Assembly: GCA_963833835.1 (NCBI GenBank)
Contig: CAWHZI010000016.1
Location: 930,001 to 994,000, forward strand
DNA length: 64,000 nucleotides
Source: Bog-532 sp963833835
GTDB lineage: Bacteria > Actinomycetota > Actinomycetes > Streptosporangiales > Streptosporangiaceae
Reading direction: 5' to 3'
The position numbers and the translations under genes were made by a program. The number at the start of each line of letters is the position of its first letter. Positions within the stretch are counted from its first letter, which is position 1. The notes below the pieces were generated by a model that worked only from the letters and a program-made list of their open reading frames with translations, ran no database searches and had not been told where the DNA came from. Below, piece after piece: positions 7,508 through 14,874 of the stretch.

Positions 7508-8359
7508 ATGGCCATGGTCATGAATGCGATCGTCGTGAGCGACGGTGCCGCCGGGGAGCCCCCGGCCGGGCGCGACCATGAAGAGATTGGCCTCGGGCTG
7601 GTGGCGGCGGCTAGTGACCGCGGCCTCCGGCACGAGCGGAACGAGGATGCGGTCGCGCTGGCCACGGTGGATACCACCGACGGCCCAGTGGTGATCTCGG
7701 TGGTCTGTGACGGCGTGTCCAGCGCGGACCGCCCGGACGAGGCCTCACTGGCCGCGGCCGGCGCCGCGGTGCAGACGCTGGCCGCCGCCGCGCAGGCCGG
7801 GGTCGACCCGGCCGAGAGCGCCGAGCAGGCCGTAGCCGCGGCCCGGGCGGCGGTGGACGAGCTGGCCAGCGAGTCCGACGACACCCCGGCCGCCACCTAT
7901 GTGTCCGCGGTCATCGCCGGGGACACGATCACCTTGTGCTGGATGGGGGACAGCCGTGCCTACTGGCTGGACTCCACCCCCGATCCCGAGGCGCACCTGC
8001 TGACCCGGGACGACTCGCTAGCCGAGGAGATGGTGGCCCAGGGCCTGCTGCACGAGTCCGAGGCGCTGGAATCGCCGCAGGCTCACGTGGTCACCCGCTG
8101 GATCGGCGTCGGGGCCCGCGAGGCCTACCCGCACGTCGGGCAGTTCACCCCGCCCGGCCCGGGCGCGCTGATGCTCTGCTCGGACGGCCTCTGGAACTAC
8201 GACCCCGACGGGGCCAAGATGGCCGTCATCGCGCTGCCCGGCGCGATGACCGAGCCGGACGTCGCGTCGGCGGCGCTGGTCCGGTACGCGGTGGAAGCGG
8301 GCGGCCTGGACAACATCACCGTGGCCATCACCCCGTATCCGCCGAGCCAGCCGGAGTAG
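7508..8359 (+). CDS. PP2C-family serine/threonine phosphatase
   Basis: 283 aa from this start. The core PP2C motifs are in order: SDRGLRHERNED (residues about 36-47), VCDGVSSADRPDEAS (metal-binding Asp68, where the usual DGMGG has become DGVSS), WMGDSRAYW, LMLCSDGLWNY and DNITVAI. It is a metal-dependent phosphoprotein phosphatase, cytosolic, with no membrane segment. The frame is open further upstream, but the ATG at 7508 (or those at 7514 and 7520) is where conserved-looking sequence begins. Actinobacterial relatives often sit with FHA/VWA or kinase genes; none is adjacent here. Confidence 0.85.
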   Translation: MAMVMNAIVVSDGAAGEPPAGRDHEEIGLGLVAAASDRGLRHERNEDAVALATVDTTDGPVVISVVCDGVSSADRPDEASLAAAGAAVQTLAAAAQAGVDPAESAEQAVAAARAAVDELASESDDTPAATYVSAVIAGDTITLCWMGDSRAYWLDSTPDPEAHLLTRDDSLAEEMVAQGLLHESEALESPQAHVVTRWIGVGAREAYPHVGQFTPPGPGALMLCSDGLWNYDPDGAKMAVIALPGAMTEPDVASAALVRYAVEAGGLDNITVAITPYPPSQPE

Positions 8360-8368
8360 CCCGCCGGG

Positions 8369-9079
8369 CTAGTTCGACCCGAACGTGACCGTGACCTGCT
8401 GGAAGCCCAGCGACTTGAGCATGCCGGTCAGCATGGACTGGGTGTTCTTCTGAGCCTGGGAGACCAGCGGGCTGCTCTTGGCCGCATTCTGGATCTTGGT
8501 CTGCGCGGCCTCGTAGACCTTCTGCTGGTTGTTCGGGTTGCCGGAGAAGAAGTTCCCGATCCGGTTGGCCACGCCTTCCTGCTGGGCGTACACGTAGGAC
8601 TGGTGCACGTTCAGCACGGCGGGCTCCAGCTGGGCCTTGGGCAGTTTCACGGTGACCGCGGTCCGGTCCGCGGAAACGGAAATGGCCTGGCCTTTCAGCT
8701 GGGAAAAGTCCACGTAGGCGATATCGCTGCCCTGGCCGACAAACAACGTGTCGTTGCCTTCGATGAACGACGGCAGGAAAGAATGGCTCTGCAGGTCGAC
8801 CACGACTTCGAACGAGCCCGTGGCCGCCTCATAGCGGCTGAGCTGGCTGATTGATTTCAGCACCACCGGCTGGCTGCGGTCGGTGGTGGTCTCGGCGAAC
8901 GGGTTCCGCAGCTGCGGCAGCAGGTGCACGGCCGACAGGACCAGCGCCAGCACCACCAGTCCGGCGATCACGCCGACGATCGCGCCCAGCCGGCCGAGCA
9001 GGGAGCCACGTTTCTGCAGGACCACGGTGGTCTGTTCCCGGGGTCCTGCGTCGGTCGCATCGCGGGAAGATCCGGTCAT
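8369..9079 (-). CDS. DUF4230-domain membrane-anchored protein
   Basis: 236 aa. A single transmembrane helix (about 31-54, GAIVGVIAGLVVLALVLSAV) is followed by a mostly beta domain of the DUF4230 type. Recognisable parts are the SQLSRYEAATGSFEVVVDLQ strand pair and the C-terminal helix with MLKSLGFQQVTVTF. The domain would face the exterior; function is unknown. The frame extends upstream, but the ATG at 9079 has GTGAGG eight bases before it and begins plausible sequence. It converges on the PP2C gene and diverges from a small membrane protein. Confidence 0.8.
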   Translation of the reverse strand: MTGSSRDATDAGPREQTTVVLQKRGSLLGRLGAIVGVIAGLVVLALVLSAVHLLPQLRNPFAETTTDRSQPVVLKSISQLSRYEAATGSFEVVVDLQSHSFLPSFIEGNDTLFVGQGSDIAYVDFSQLKGQAISVSADRTAVTVKLPKAQLEPAVLNVHQSYVYAQQEGVANRIGNFFSGNPNNQQKVYEAAQTKIQNAAKSSPLVSQAQKNTQSMLTGMLKSLGFQQVTVTFGSN

Positions 9080-9134
9080 TAGATACCTCACGCCATCTCG
9101 GCAGTTCCTTTTCTCGGTCAGTGCATATTTGACT

Positions 9135-9146
9135 ATGCCCGGGCAT
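9135..9146. promoter_or_regulatory. 12-bp palindrome ATGCCCGGGCAT between divergent genes
   Basis: A perfect palindrome in the 55-75 bp gap between the DUF4230 gene and the small membrane-protein gene. It is flanked by a wider CTCGGT (about 9113) / ACCGAG (about 9149) pair. It may be an operator serving both genes. It also contains the most upstream ATG of the plus-strand gene, which favours a downstream start for that gene. Confidence 0.35.
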
Positions 9147-9359
9147 AACCGAGATATGTTCCGGATGGCCTGGCGAGTGAACCGCAAGACAGGGCGCGAA
9201 CGGCCATTCCGGCCGCGCCTGGGTGGCTGCCTGTTGTGGATCCTGATCCTGATCGCAATCTTGCTGGTTGCGGCCCTATTCTTCGGCGGCGTCCGCAAGG
9301 GTAATCACTCGGCGCCTGCCCCCCGCCCCGTCCCGATTGGTGCGGGCCGCGCGCCCTAG
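9135..9359 (+). CDS. Small single-pass membrane protein, unknown function
   Basis: 74 aa from the first ATG, or 67 aa from the ATG at 9156. A basic N-terminus (WRVNRKTGRERPFRPRLGG) is followed by one strongly hydrophobic helix (CLLWILILIAILLVAALFFG), so the N-terminus is predicted to be cytoplasmic. A short basic/Pro tail ends the protein. The stop overlaps by 4 bp the stop of the convergent acyl-CoA ligase. Pairing with DUF4230 across a shared promoter suggests related roles (inference). No named family recognised. Confidence 0.6.
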   Translation: MPGHNRDMFRMAWRVNRKTGRERPFRPRLGGCLLWILILIAILLVAALFFGGVRKGNHSAPAPRPVPIGAGRAP

Positions 9360-11020
9360 GCGTGCTTGGCCTCGGCCGCGTCCTCCAGACCCAGCAGGCC
9401 GATCGACTTCTCGCGCATCTCGATCTTGCGGATCTTCCCGGTCACGGTCATCGGGAACTCCTCGGTCACGTGCACGTACCGGGGGATCTTGTACCGGGCG
9501 ATCTGGCCGGTGCAGAACTCGCGCACCGCGTCGATCGTGAGCGGGTCGGCGCCGTCGCGCATCCGTACCCACACCATCAGCTCTTCGCCGTACTTCTCGT
9601 CCGGCACCCCGATGACCTGGGCGTCCAGCACGTCCGGGTGGGTGTACAGCAGCTCTTCGACCTCGCGTGGGTAGATGTTCTCCCCGCCCCGGATCACCAT
9701 GTCCTTGATCCGGCCGGTGATGTTCACGTAGCCCTCGTCATCCATCACGCCCAGGTCGCCGGTGTGCATCCAGCGGGCCGCGTCGATGGCCTCGGCCGTC
9801 TTGTCCGGCTCCTCCCAGTAGCCGAGCATGACCGAGTAGCCGCGGGTGCACAGTTCGCCCGGCTCGCCGCGCGGTACGGTCCGCCCGGTCTCCGGGTCGA
9901 CGATCTTGACCTCCAGGTGCGGACCCACCCGGCCCACGGTGGACACCCGGCGGTCGATCGAGTCGTCCGCGCGGGTCTGGGTCGACACCGGCGAGGTCTC
10001 GGTCATGCCGTAGCAGATGCTCACCTCGTCCATGTGCATCCGCTCCACGACCTGCTTCATCACCTCGACCGGGCAGGGGGAGCCGGCCATGATGCCGGTG
10101 CGCAGGCTGGTCAGGTCGTAATCGGCGAAGCCGGGCAGGGCCAGTTCGGCGATGAACATCGTCGGCACGCCGTAGAGCGAGGTGCAGCGCTCGGCCGCGA
10201 CCGCGCTGAGCGTGGCCGCCGGGTCGAAGGCCGGCGCGGGGATGACCATGCAGGCGCCGTGGCTGGTGGCGGCCAGGTTGCCCATGACCATGCCGAAGCA
10301 GTGGTAGAAGGGCACCGGGATGCAGATCCGGTCGGCCTCGGTGTACTGGCACAGCTCGCCCACGAAAAACCCGTTGTTGAGGATGTTGTGGTGGGACAGC
10401 GTCGCGCCCTTGGGGAATCCCGTGGTGCCCGAGGTGTACTGGACGTTGATCGGGTCGTCCGCGCTCAGCGTGGCGCTGATCGCGGCCAGCGCGGCCGGAT
10501 CGGCGCCGCGCTCGGCGCTGGCCACCTCGTCCCATTCGGCGCTGCCGAGCAGGACGACCTGCTCCAGGTCCGGGCAGGACGGGCGGACCTCGTCGATCAT
10601 CGCCGCGTAGTCGGACGAGCGGTGGGCCCTGGCCGCGATCAGCAGCCGGACCCCGGACTGGCGTAGCACGTACGCCAGTTCCCGGGCTCCGTACGCGGGG
10701 TTGATGTTGACCAGGATCGCGCCGATCTTGGCCGTGGCGTACTGGGTCAGCGTCCACTCGGCGCAGTTAGGCGCCCAGATCCCGACCCGGTCGCCCAGGC
10801 CGATCTCGCGGCCGAGCAGCCCGCGGGCCAGCGCGTCCACGTCAGCAGCCAGCTCGCGGTAACTCCACCGGCGGCCGGCCGCCACGTCGACCAGCGCTTC
10901 CCGGTCAGCGAACCTGCTCGCCGCGGCGTCGAAGTTATCCCCGATCGTGTCGCCGAGGAGAGCCACCGGGTAGGTGCCGGAGGCGTAACTGCGCCCTGCG
11001 GGCAGGCTGGTCTGAGGCAT
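9356..11020 (-). CDS. AMP-binding acyl-CoA synthetase (FadD-like)
   Basis: 554 aa, ANL superfamily; it would activate a fatty or aryl acid to acyl-AMP and then acyl-CoA. Motifs in order: phosphate loop YTSGTTGFPKGATLSHHN, A5 YGMTETSPVS, hinge TGDLGVMDDEGYVNITGRIKD, GGENIYPREVEE, and the catalytic lysine in MTVTGKIRKIEM. Length fits medium/long-chain acyl-CoA ligases. The ATG at 11020 is preferred over the one at 11053 because a GAGGGAA precedes it. The substrate is not decidable from sequence. No pathway partner is adjacent. Confidence 0.9.
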   Translation of the reverse strand: MPQTSLPAGRSYASGTYPVALLGDTIGDNFDAAASRFADREALVDVAAGRRWSYRELAADVDALARGLLGREIGLGDRVGIWAPNCAEWTLTQYATAKIGAILVNINPAYGARELAYVLRQSGVRLLIAARAHRSSDYAAMIDEVRPSCPDLEQVVLLGSAEWDEVASAERGADPAALAAISATLSADDPINVQYTSGTTGFPKGATLSHHNILNNGFFVGELCQYTEADRICIPVPFYHCFGMVMGNLAATSHGACMVIPAPAFDPAATLSAVAAERCTSLYGVPTMFIAELALPGFADYDLTSLRTGIMAGSPCPVEVMKQVVERMHMDEVSICYGMTETSPVSTQTRADDSIDRRVSTVGRVGPHLEVKIVDPETGRTVPRGEPGELCTRGYSVMLGYWEEPDKTAEAIDAARWMHTGDLGVMDDEGYVNITGRIKDMVIRGGENIYPREVEELLYTHPDVLDAQVIGVPDEKYGEELMVWVRMRDGADPLTIDAVREFCTGQIARYKIPRYVHVTEEFPMTVTGKIRKIEMREKSIGLLGLEDAAEAKHA

Positions 11021-11118
11021 CGACGTCGTTCCCTCGTCCTGGTGGGCTACCACAGCTTGTTACTGGCTGGTTAGCACGATCACACCAGCGGCCGAGGGTG
11101 TCAACGACGGTCGGGAAC

Positions 11119-11514
11119 TTACTCGGCGGTGCTGGAGTCCGCGCTCGTGCTCCCGGCTTGCTGCTTGGCCACCTCAGCCCGGACGTCGTCCATGTCCAGG
11201 TCCTGGACGGCCTTGATGACCTGCTCGAGCGCGGGGGCGGGCAGCGCACCGGGCTGGGAGAAGACCAGGATGCCGTCGCGGAACGCCATCAGCGTCGGGA
11301 TCGAGGTGATCCGCGCGGCCGCGGCCAGCTCCTGCTGGTCCTCGGTGTCGATCTTGCCGAAACGGACGTCCTGGTGCTCCTCGCTCGCGGCCTGGAACAC
11401 CGGCCCGAACTGCTTGCACGGCCCGCACCATTCGGCCCACCAGTCGACCAGCGTGATGCCGGGCTGGGTAACGGTTTCCTCGAAGGTGTCCTTCGTCAGT
11501 TCAACTGTGCTCAT
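11119..11514 (-). CDS. Thioredoxin
   Basis: 131 aa, thioredoxin fold with the redox motif WCGPC (Cys30, Cys33), the cis-Pro in SIPTLMAF and a charged C-terminal tail of about 20 residues (QQAGSTSADSSTAE). It is a cytosolic disulfide reductase. The gene diverges from the rhodanese-SufE pair, and shared sulfur or redox metabolism is plausible. TTATAT lies six bases before the ATG and there is no ribosome site, so the message may be leaderless. Confidence 0.95.
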   Translation of the reverse strand: MSTVELTKDTFEETVTQPGITLVDWWAEWCGPCKQFGPVFQAASEEHQDVRFGKIDTEDQQELAAAARITSIPTLMAFRDGILVFSQPGALPAPALEQVIKAVQDLDMDDVRAEVAKQQAGSTSADSSTAE

Positions 11515-11649
11515 GCCGCTATATAACGCGCCCAGGCCGCCCAAATTCCATCCTGGGGGAAGGTCCGGATCGGTCCCGGGGAAGGGCCCGGCAGGCCTGC
11601 GCGTTACTGTGCCTGCGAGAAGTTCGCCTGCCGGAGGAGATGAGGAAGC

Positions 11650-12531
11650 ATGGCCCTGCCCAACGATGACGCGGCCAAGTTCGGCGATTACGCTCACCCG
11701 GAAAAGCTCGTATCGACCGACTGGCTGGCCGCGCACCTCGACGACCCCGGCCTGGTCGTAGCCGAGTCCGACGAGGACGTGCTGCTCTACGAGACCGGCC
11801 ACATTCCCGGCGCGGTCAAGCTGGACTGGCACACCGAGCTGAACGACCCGGACACCCGCGACTACGTGGACGGCCAGGGCTTCGCCGCTCTGATGTCGGC
11901 CAAGGGCATCTCCCGCGACACCACGCTGGTGCTGTACGGCGACCGGAACAACTGGTGGGCCGCGTACGCGCTCTGGGTCGCCACCCTGTTCGGCCACCCC
12001 GACGTACGCCTGCTCGACGGCGGCCGGGCCAAGTGGATAGCCGAGGAGCGCCCGCTGACCAAGGACGCCCCGGACCGCCCGCGCACCGACTACCCGGTGG
12101 TCGAGCGGGACGACAGCGGCGTCCGCGCGTTCCGCGAGCAGGTCGTGGACCACCTGGGCCAGCCGATGATCGACGTCCGCTCGCCCGGGGAGTACAGCGG
12201 TGAGCTGCTGCACATGCCGGACTACCCGCAGGAAGGCGCGGTGCGCGGCGGGCACATCCCCGGCGCCCGTAACGTCCCGTGGGCCCGGGCCGCGGCGGAG
12301 GACGGCACGTTCCGCGGCCGCAAGGAGCTCGAGGACATCTACGGCGGCGAGGCCGGCCTGGACTCCGCCGACGACGTGATCGTCTACTGCCGGATCGGCG
12401 AGCGGTCCAGCCACACCTGGTTCGTGCTCACCCACCTGCTCGGCTTCCCTCAGGTCCGTAACTACGACGGATCCTGGACCGAGTGGGGCAACAGCGTCCG
12501 CGTCCCCATCACCCGCGGCGCCCAGCCGTGA
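11650..12531 (+). CDS. sseA: Thiosulfate sulfurtransferase (rhodanese), SseA type
   Basis: 293 aa with two rhodanese domains. The C-terminal one carries the active-site loop CRIGERS (Cys247), the CRxGxR pattern of thiosulfate sulfurtransferases rather than the CGSGVTA-like loop of mercaptopyruvate sulfurtransferases. It transfers sulfane sulfur to thiol acceptors. GGAGGAGATGAGGAAGC precedes the ATG, a strong ribosome site. The stop overlaps the GTG of sufE by 4 bp, implying translational coupling; an sseA-sufE pair is common in actinobacteria. Confidence 0.92.
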   Translation: MALPNDDAAKFGDYAHPEKLVSTDWLAAHLDDPGLVVAESDEDVLLYETGHIPGAVKLDWHTELNDPDTRDYVDGQGFAALMSAKGISRDTTLVLYGDRNNWWAAYALWVATLFGHPDVRLLDGGRAKWIAEERPLTKDAPDRPRTDYPVVERDDSGVRAFREQVVDHLGQPMIDVRSPGEYSGELLHMPDYPQEGAVRGGHIPGARNVPWARAAAEDGTFRGRKELEDIYGGEAGLDSADDVIVYCRIGERSSHTWFVLTHLLGFPQVRNYDGSWTEWGNSVRVPITRGAQP

Positions 12532-12968
12532 CCACCGACACGCTCAACCCGCGGCTGGCCGAGATCGTCGAGGACTTCAACGCGCTGCCCGGCCAGCAGC
12601 GGCTGCAGCTGCTGCTGGAGTTCTCCGACGACCTGCCGCCGCTGCCGGAGCGGTACGCCGGCCACCGGGACCTGCTGGAGCAGGTCCCGGAGTGCCAGTC
12701 GCCGCTGTTCCTGGCGGTGGAGGTGGCCCCGGACGACACCGTGCACCTGTTCTTCGACGCCCCGCCGGAGGCGCCGACCACCCGCGGCTTCGCCGGCATC
12801 CTGCAGACCGGCCTGGACGGACTGAACGCCGACGAGGTGCTGGCCACCCCGTCCGAATTCACCAGCCAGCTCGGCCTGACCGACCTGGTCAGCCCGCTGC
12901 GGCTGCGGGGCATGGCCGCCATGCTGGCCCGGATCAAGCGCCAGATCCGCAACCGCCGGGCCGCCTGA
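12528..12968 (+). CDS. SufE-family sulfur acceptor protein
   Basis: 146 aa from a GTG that overlaps the sseA stop. The conserved cysteine lies in VPECQSP (Cys56), the SufE persulfide-acceptor position, followed by the beta-sheet core FLAVEVAPDDTVHLFFDAP. The C-terminal helices end in a basic tail. SufE accepts sulfur from cysteine desulfurase for Fe-S assembly. Here it is paired with rhodanese instead of SufS, so SseA may be its sulfur source or partner (inference from context). Confidence 0.92.
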   Translation: MTTDTLNPRLAEIVEDFNALPGQQRLQLLLEFSDDLPPLPERYAGHRDLLEQVPECQSPLFLAVEVAPDDTVHLFFDAPPEAPTTRGFAGILQTGLDGLNADEVLATPSEFTSQLGLTDLVSPLRLRGMAAMLARIKRQIRNRRAA

Positions 12969-13000
12969 GCGGCTGGGCCGCCCCGGTTTCCGTAGCTGAC

Positions 13001-13029
13001 TTGTGCTTACCTAAGCCAGCCCGTACGGT
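13001..13029 (+). promoter_or_regulatory. Leaderless-type promoter with iron-box-like half site
   Basis: TTGTGC (13001-13006), exactly 17 bp, TACGGT (13024-13029), then 6 bp to the ATG at 13036. This geometry predicts transcription starting at the start codon. GCTTACCTAA (13005-13014) lies in the spacer and resembles the right half of the DtxR/IdeR/DmdR iron box (GCTAACCTAA), with one mismatch. Confidence 0.55.
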
Positions 13030-13035
13030 CTAGCT

Positions 13036-14556
13036 ATGGCAAAGCAGAGTCAGGGGTCCCGGGGGCGCGGCCGGCCGGGTGAGGTCCTGATCATCGTCTG
13101 TGCCGGCGTCGTGCTGGCCAGCCTGGACCTTTTCATCGTCAACGTGGCCCTGCCCGCCATCGCGCGGGACCTGGGCAGCCCCAGCCTGGGCGACCTGTCC
13201 TGGGTGCTCAACGGCTACGCGATCGTCTACGCCTCACTGCTCGTGCTGATGGGCCGGCTGGCCGACCGGCACCGGCGCAAGTACGGGTTCCTGCTCGGGG
13301 TGGCCGTGTTCACCGCCGCCTCCGCGGCCTGCGGCGCGGCCACCAGCGTGGCCATGCTGATCGCGTTCCGGCTGGTACAGGCGGCCGGCGCGGCCCTGCT
13401 CACGCCCACTTCGCTCAGCCTGGTGCTGGCCAGCTTTTCGCCGGACCGGCGCAGCGGCGCGGTCCGGACCTGGACCGCCACCGGGGGCATGGCCGCCGCG
13501 CTCGGGCCGGTCATCGGCGGCCTGCTGGTCGCGGTCAGCTGGCGCTGGGTGTTCCTGGTCAACGTGCCGATCGGACTGGCGGCGCTGGTGGTTGGCTGGT
13601 TCCGGCTGCCGGACGCGCCCGGCCATCCGGTGCCACGGCCGGACGCGCTGGGGGCCGTCCTGGTCACCACCGGGGTGGGAGCGCTCAGCCTCGGCCTGGT
13701 CGAGGGCGGCGACTGGGGCTGGTCGTCGGCCCGCACGGTGCTGGTGCTGGCCGCCGCCGCGGTGCTGGTGGCCTCGTTCGTGCTGCACTGCCTGCGGTCC
13801 AGCAACCCGCTGGTCGATCCGGCCCTGTTCCGGGCGCGCAGCTTCACCGGCGCGGTCACCGTGATGCTGCTGTTCTCGATGTCGTTCGGCGCCATGCTGC
13901 TGTCGATCGTGCTGTGGGCCCAGGACGACTGGGGCTGGTCGGCGCTGCAAACCGGGCTGGCCGTGGCGCCGGGCCCGCTCATGGTCCCGTTGTTCTCGTT
14001 CCTGGTCGCGGGCCGGCTGATCGCGCGTTTCGGCCCGGCCGTGGTGGTGGCGGCCGGATCGGCGGTGCTGGCCGCGGGCGTTGCCTGGTGGGCGCTGGCC
14101 ATCGGCCTGCAACCGAGCTATGTGGACGGGATGCTCGGCGGCATGCTGCTCACCGGGGTGGGCGTGGGGCTCACCCTGCCCACCCTCATGGCCACCGCGG
14201 CGGCCTCGCTGCCCGCGCCCAGCTTCGCCAGTGGCTCCGGCGTGGTGAACATGGTCCGCCAGGTCGGCATGGCCATCGGGGTCGCCATCCTGGTCGCCGT
14301 GCTCGGCGCCCCGGACACATCTGTCGGCCGCCTGGACGCCTTCCGGCACGGCTGGTGGGTGATTGCCGCGATCGGCGGAATCGGGGCGGTCGCCGCCGTC
14401 CTCCTCCGCCGCCCGCCCGCGGGCGCGCCCTCGACCGGGGCCCCGGCCACAGCGGCGGCCACGGCCCCGGCCACAGCCCCGGTTGCGGACCCGGAGACGG
14501 CCGGCCCCGGGCTCGCCGTTTCCCCGGTGGCCAACCTCGCGAAAGAACCGCGATAA
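13036..14556 (+). CDS. MFS exporter, DHA2 (14-helix, EmrB/QacA) family
   Basis: 506 aa with about 14 transmembrane segments. DHA2 marks: the helix-1 region LASLDLFIVNVALPAIARDL, the loop 2-3 motif GRLADRHRRKYGF and a helix-5 motif C region (GGMAAALGPVIGGLL). It is a proton-driven efflux pump of unknown substrate. The last 60 residues are a Pro/Ala/Thr repeat tail encoded by CCCCGGCCACAG-like repeats. It begins right after a compact leaderless promoter that carries an iron-box-like half site, so siderophore or metal-linked export is one possibility. A terminator follows. Confidence 0.9.
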   Translation: MAKQSQGSRGRGRPGEVLIIVCAGVVLASLDLFIVNVALPAIARDLGSPSLGDLSWVLNGYAIVYASLLVLMGRLADRHRRKYGFLLGVAVFTAASAACGAATSVAMLIAFRLVQAAGAALLTPTSLSLVLASFSPDRRSGAVRTWTATGGMAAALGPVIGGLLVAVSWRWVFLVNVPIGLAALVVGWFRLPDAPGHPVPRPDALGAVLVTTGVGALSLGLVEGGDWGWSSARTVLVLAAAAVLVASFVLHCLRSSNPLVDPALFRARSFTGAVTVMLLFSMSFGAMLLSIVLWAQDDWGWSALQTGLAVAPGPLMVPLFSFLVAGRLIARFGPAVVVAAGSAVLAAGVAWWALAIGLQPSYVDGMLGGMLLTGVGVGLTLPTLMATAAASLPAPSFASGSGVVNMVRQVGMAIGVAILVAVLGAPDTSVGRLDAFRHGWWVIAAIGGIGAVAAVLLRRPPAGAPSTGAPATAAATAPATAPVADPETAGPGLAVSPVANLAKEPR

Positions 14557-14558
14557 AA

Positions 14559-14581
14559 CCGGCCCTAATAACTCGGGCCGG
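14559..14581 (+). terminator. Stem-loop terminator of the MFS gene
   Basis: CCGGCCC (14559-14565) and GGGCCGG (14575-14581) form a 7-bp GC stem with a 9-nt loop, directly after the stop codon. There is no U-run, which is usual for high-GC actinomycetes. Confidence 0.5.
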
Positions 14582-14874
14582 GGGATAAAACACCATTGTC
14601 CTGCCCTGACAAGGCGAGACAACGCGCCCGCCCCTGGTTAAAACGGAGAAAAGCCACACTCGGCCGACCAGCGGAAATACGGCTATCCCGGCCCATTGAG
14701 GCATCCCGTACAACTGTGTCGGGTCACCTCTGACCTGGTTTTTTGCACACAATGCCTGCCGGTTCGGCGCTATGCTCATGCCGTTCGCGATACCCGGCGG
14801 GTCGGCATGGCCCGTTTTTCGGTATAGCTGGTGGTGCGGAGGGGAACGCAGGCCATCGGTGGGGGAGGGGCTAG
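14582..14874. other. Intergenic region before the PAS-GAF-SpoIIE gene
   Basis: About 290 bp. A small dyad TTGTC-CTGCCCT-GACAA lies near 14597-14613. No coding frame looks real and no confident promoter was found; a T-run followed by TTGCAC near 14740 has no well-spaced -10. The ribosome site GGGGGAGGGG just before 14875 is clear. Confidence 0.4.

Noticed and set aside
9080..9298. 73-codon upstream extension of the DUF4230 gene
   Set aside because: Arg-rich antisense of the small membrane-protein gene; the ATG at 9079 has a ribosome site.
11515..12435. Long upstream extension of the thioredoxin frame
   Set aside because: It is antisense to the rhodanese gene; the thioredoxin fold begins at 11514.
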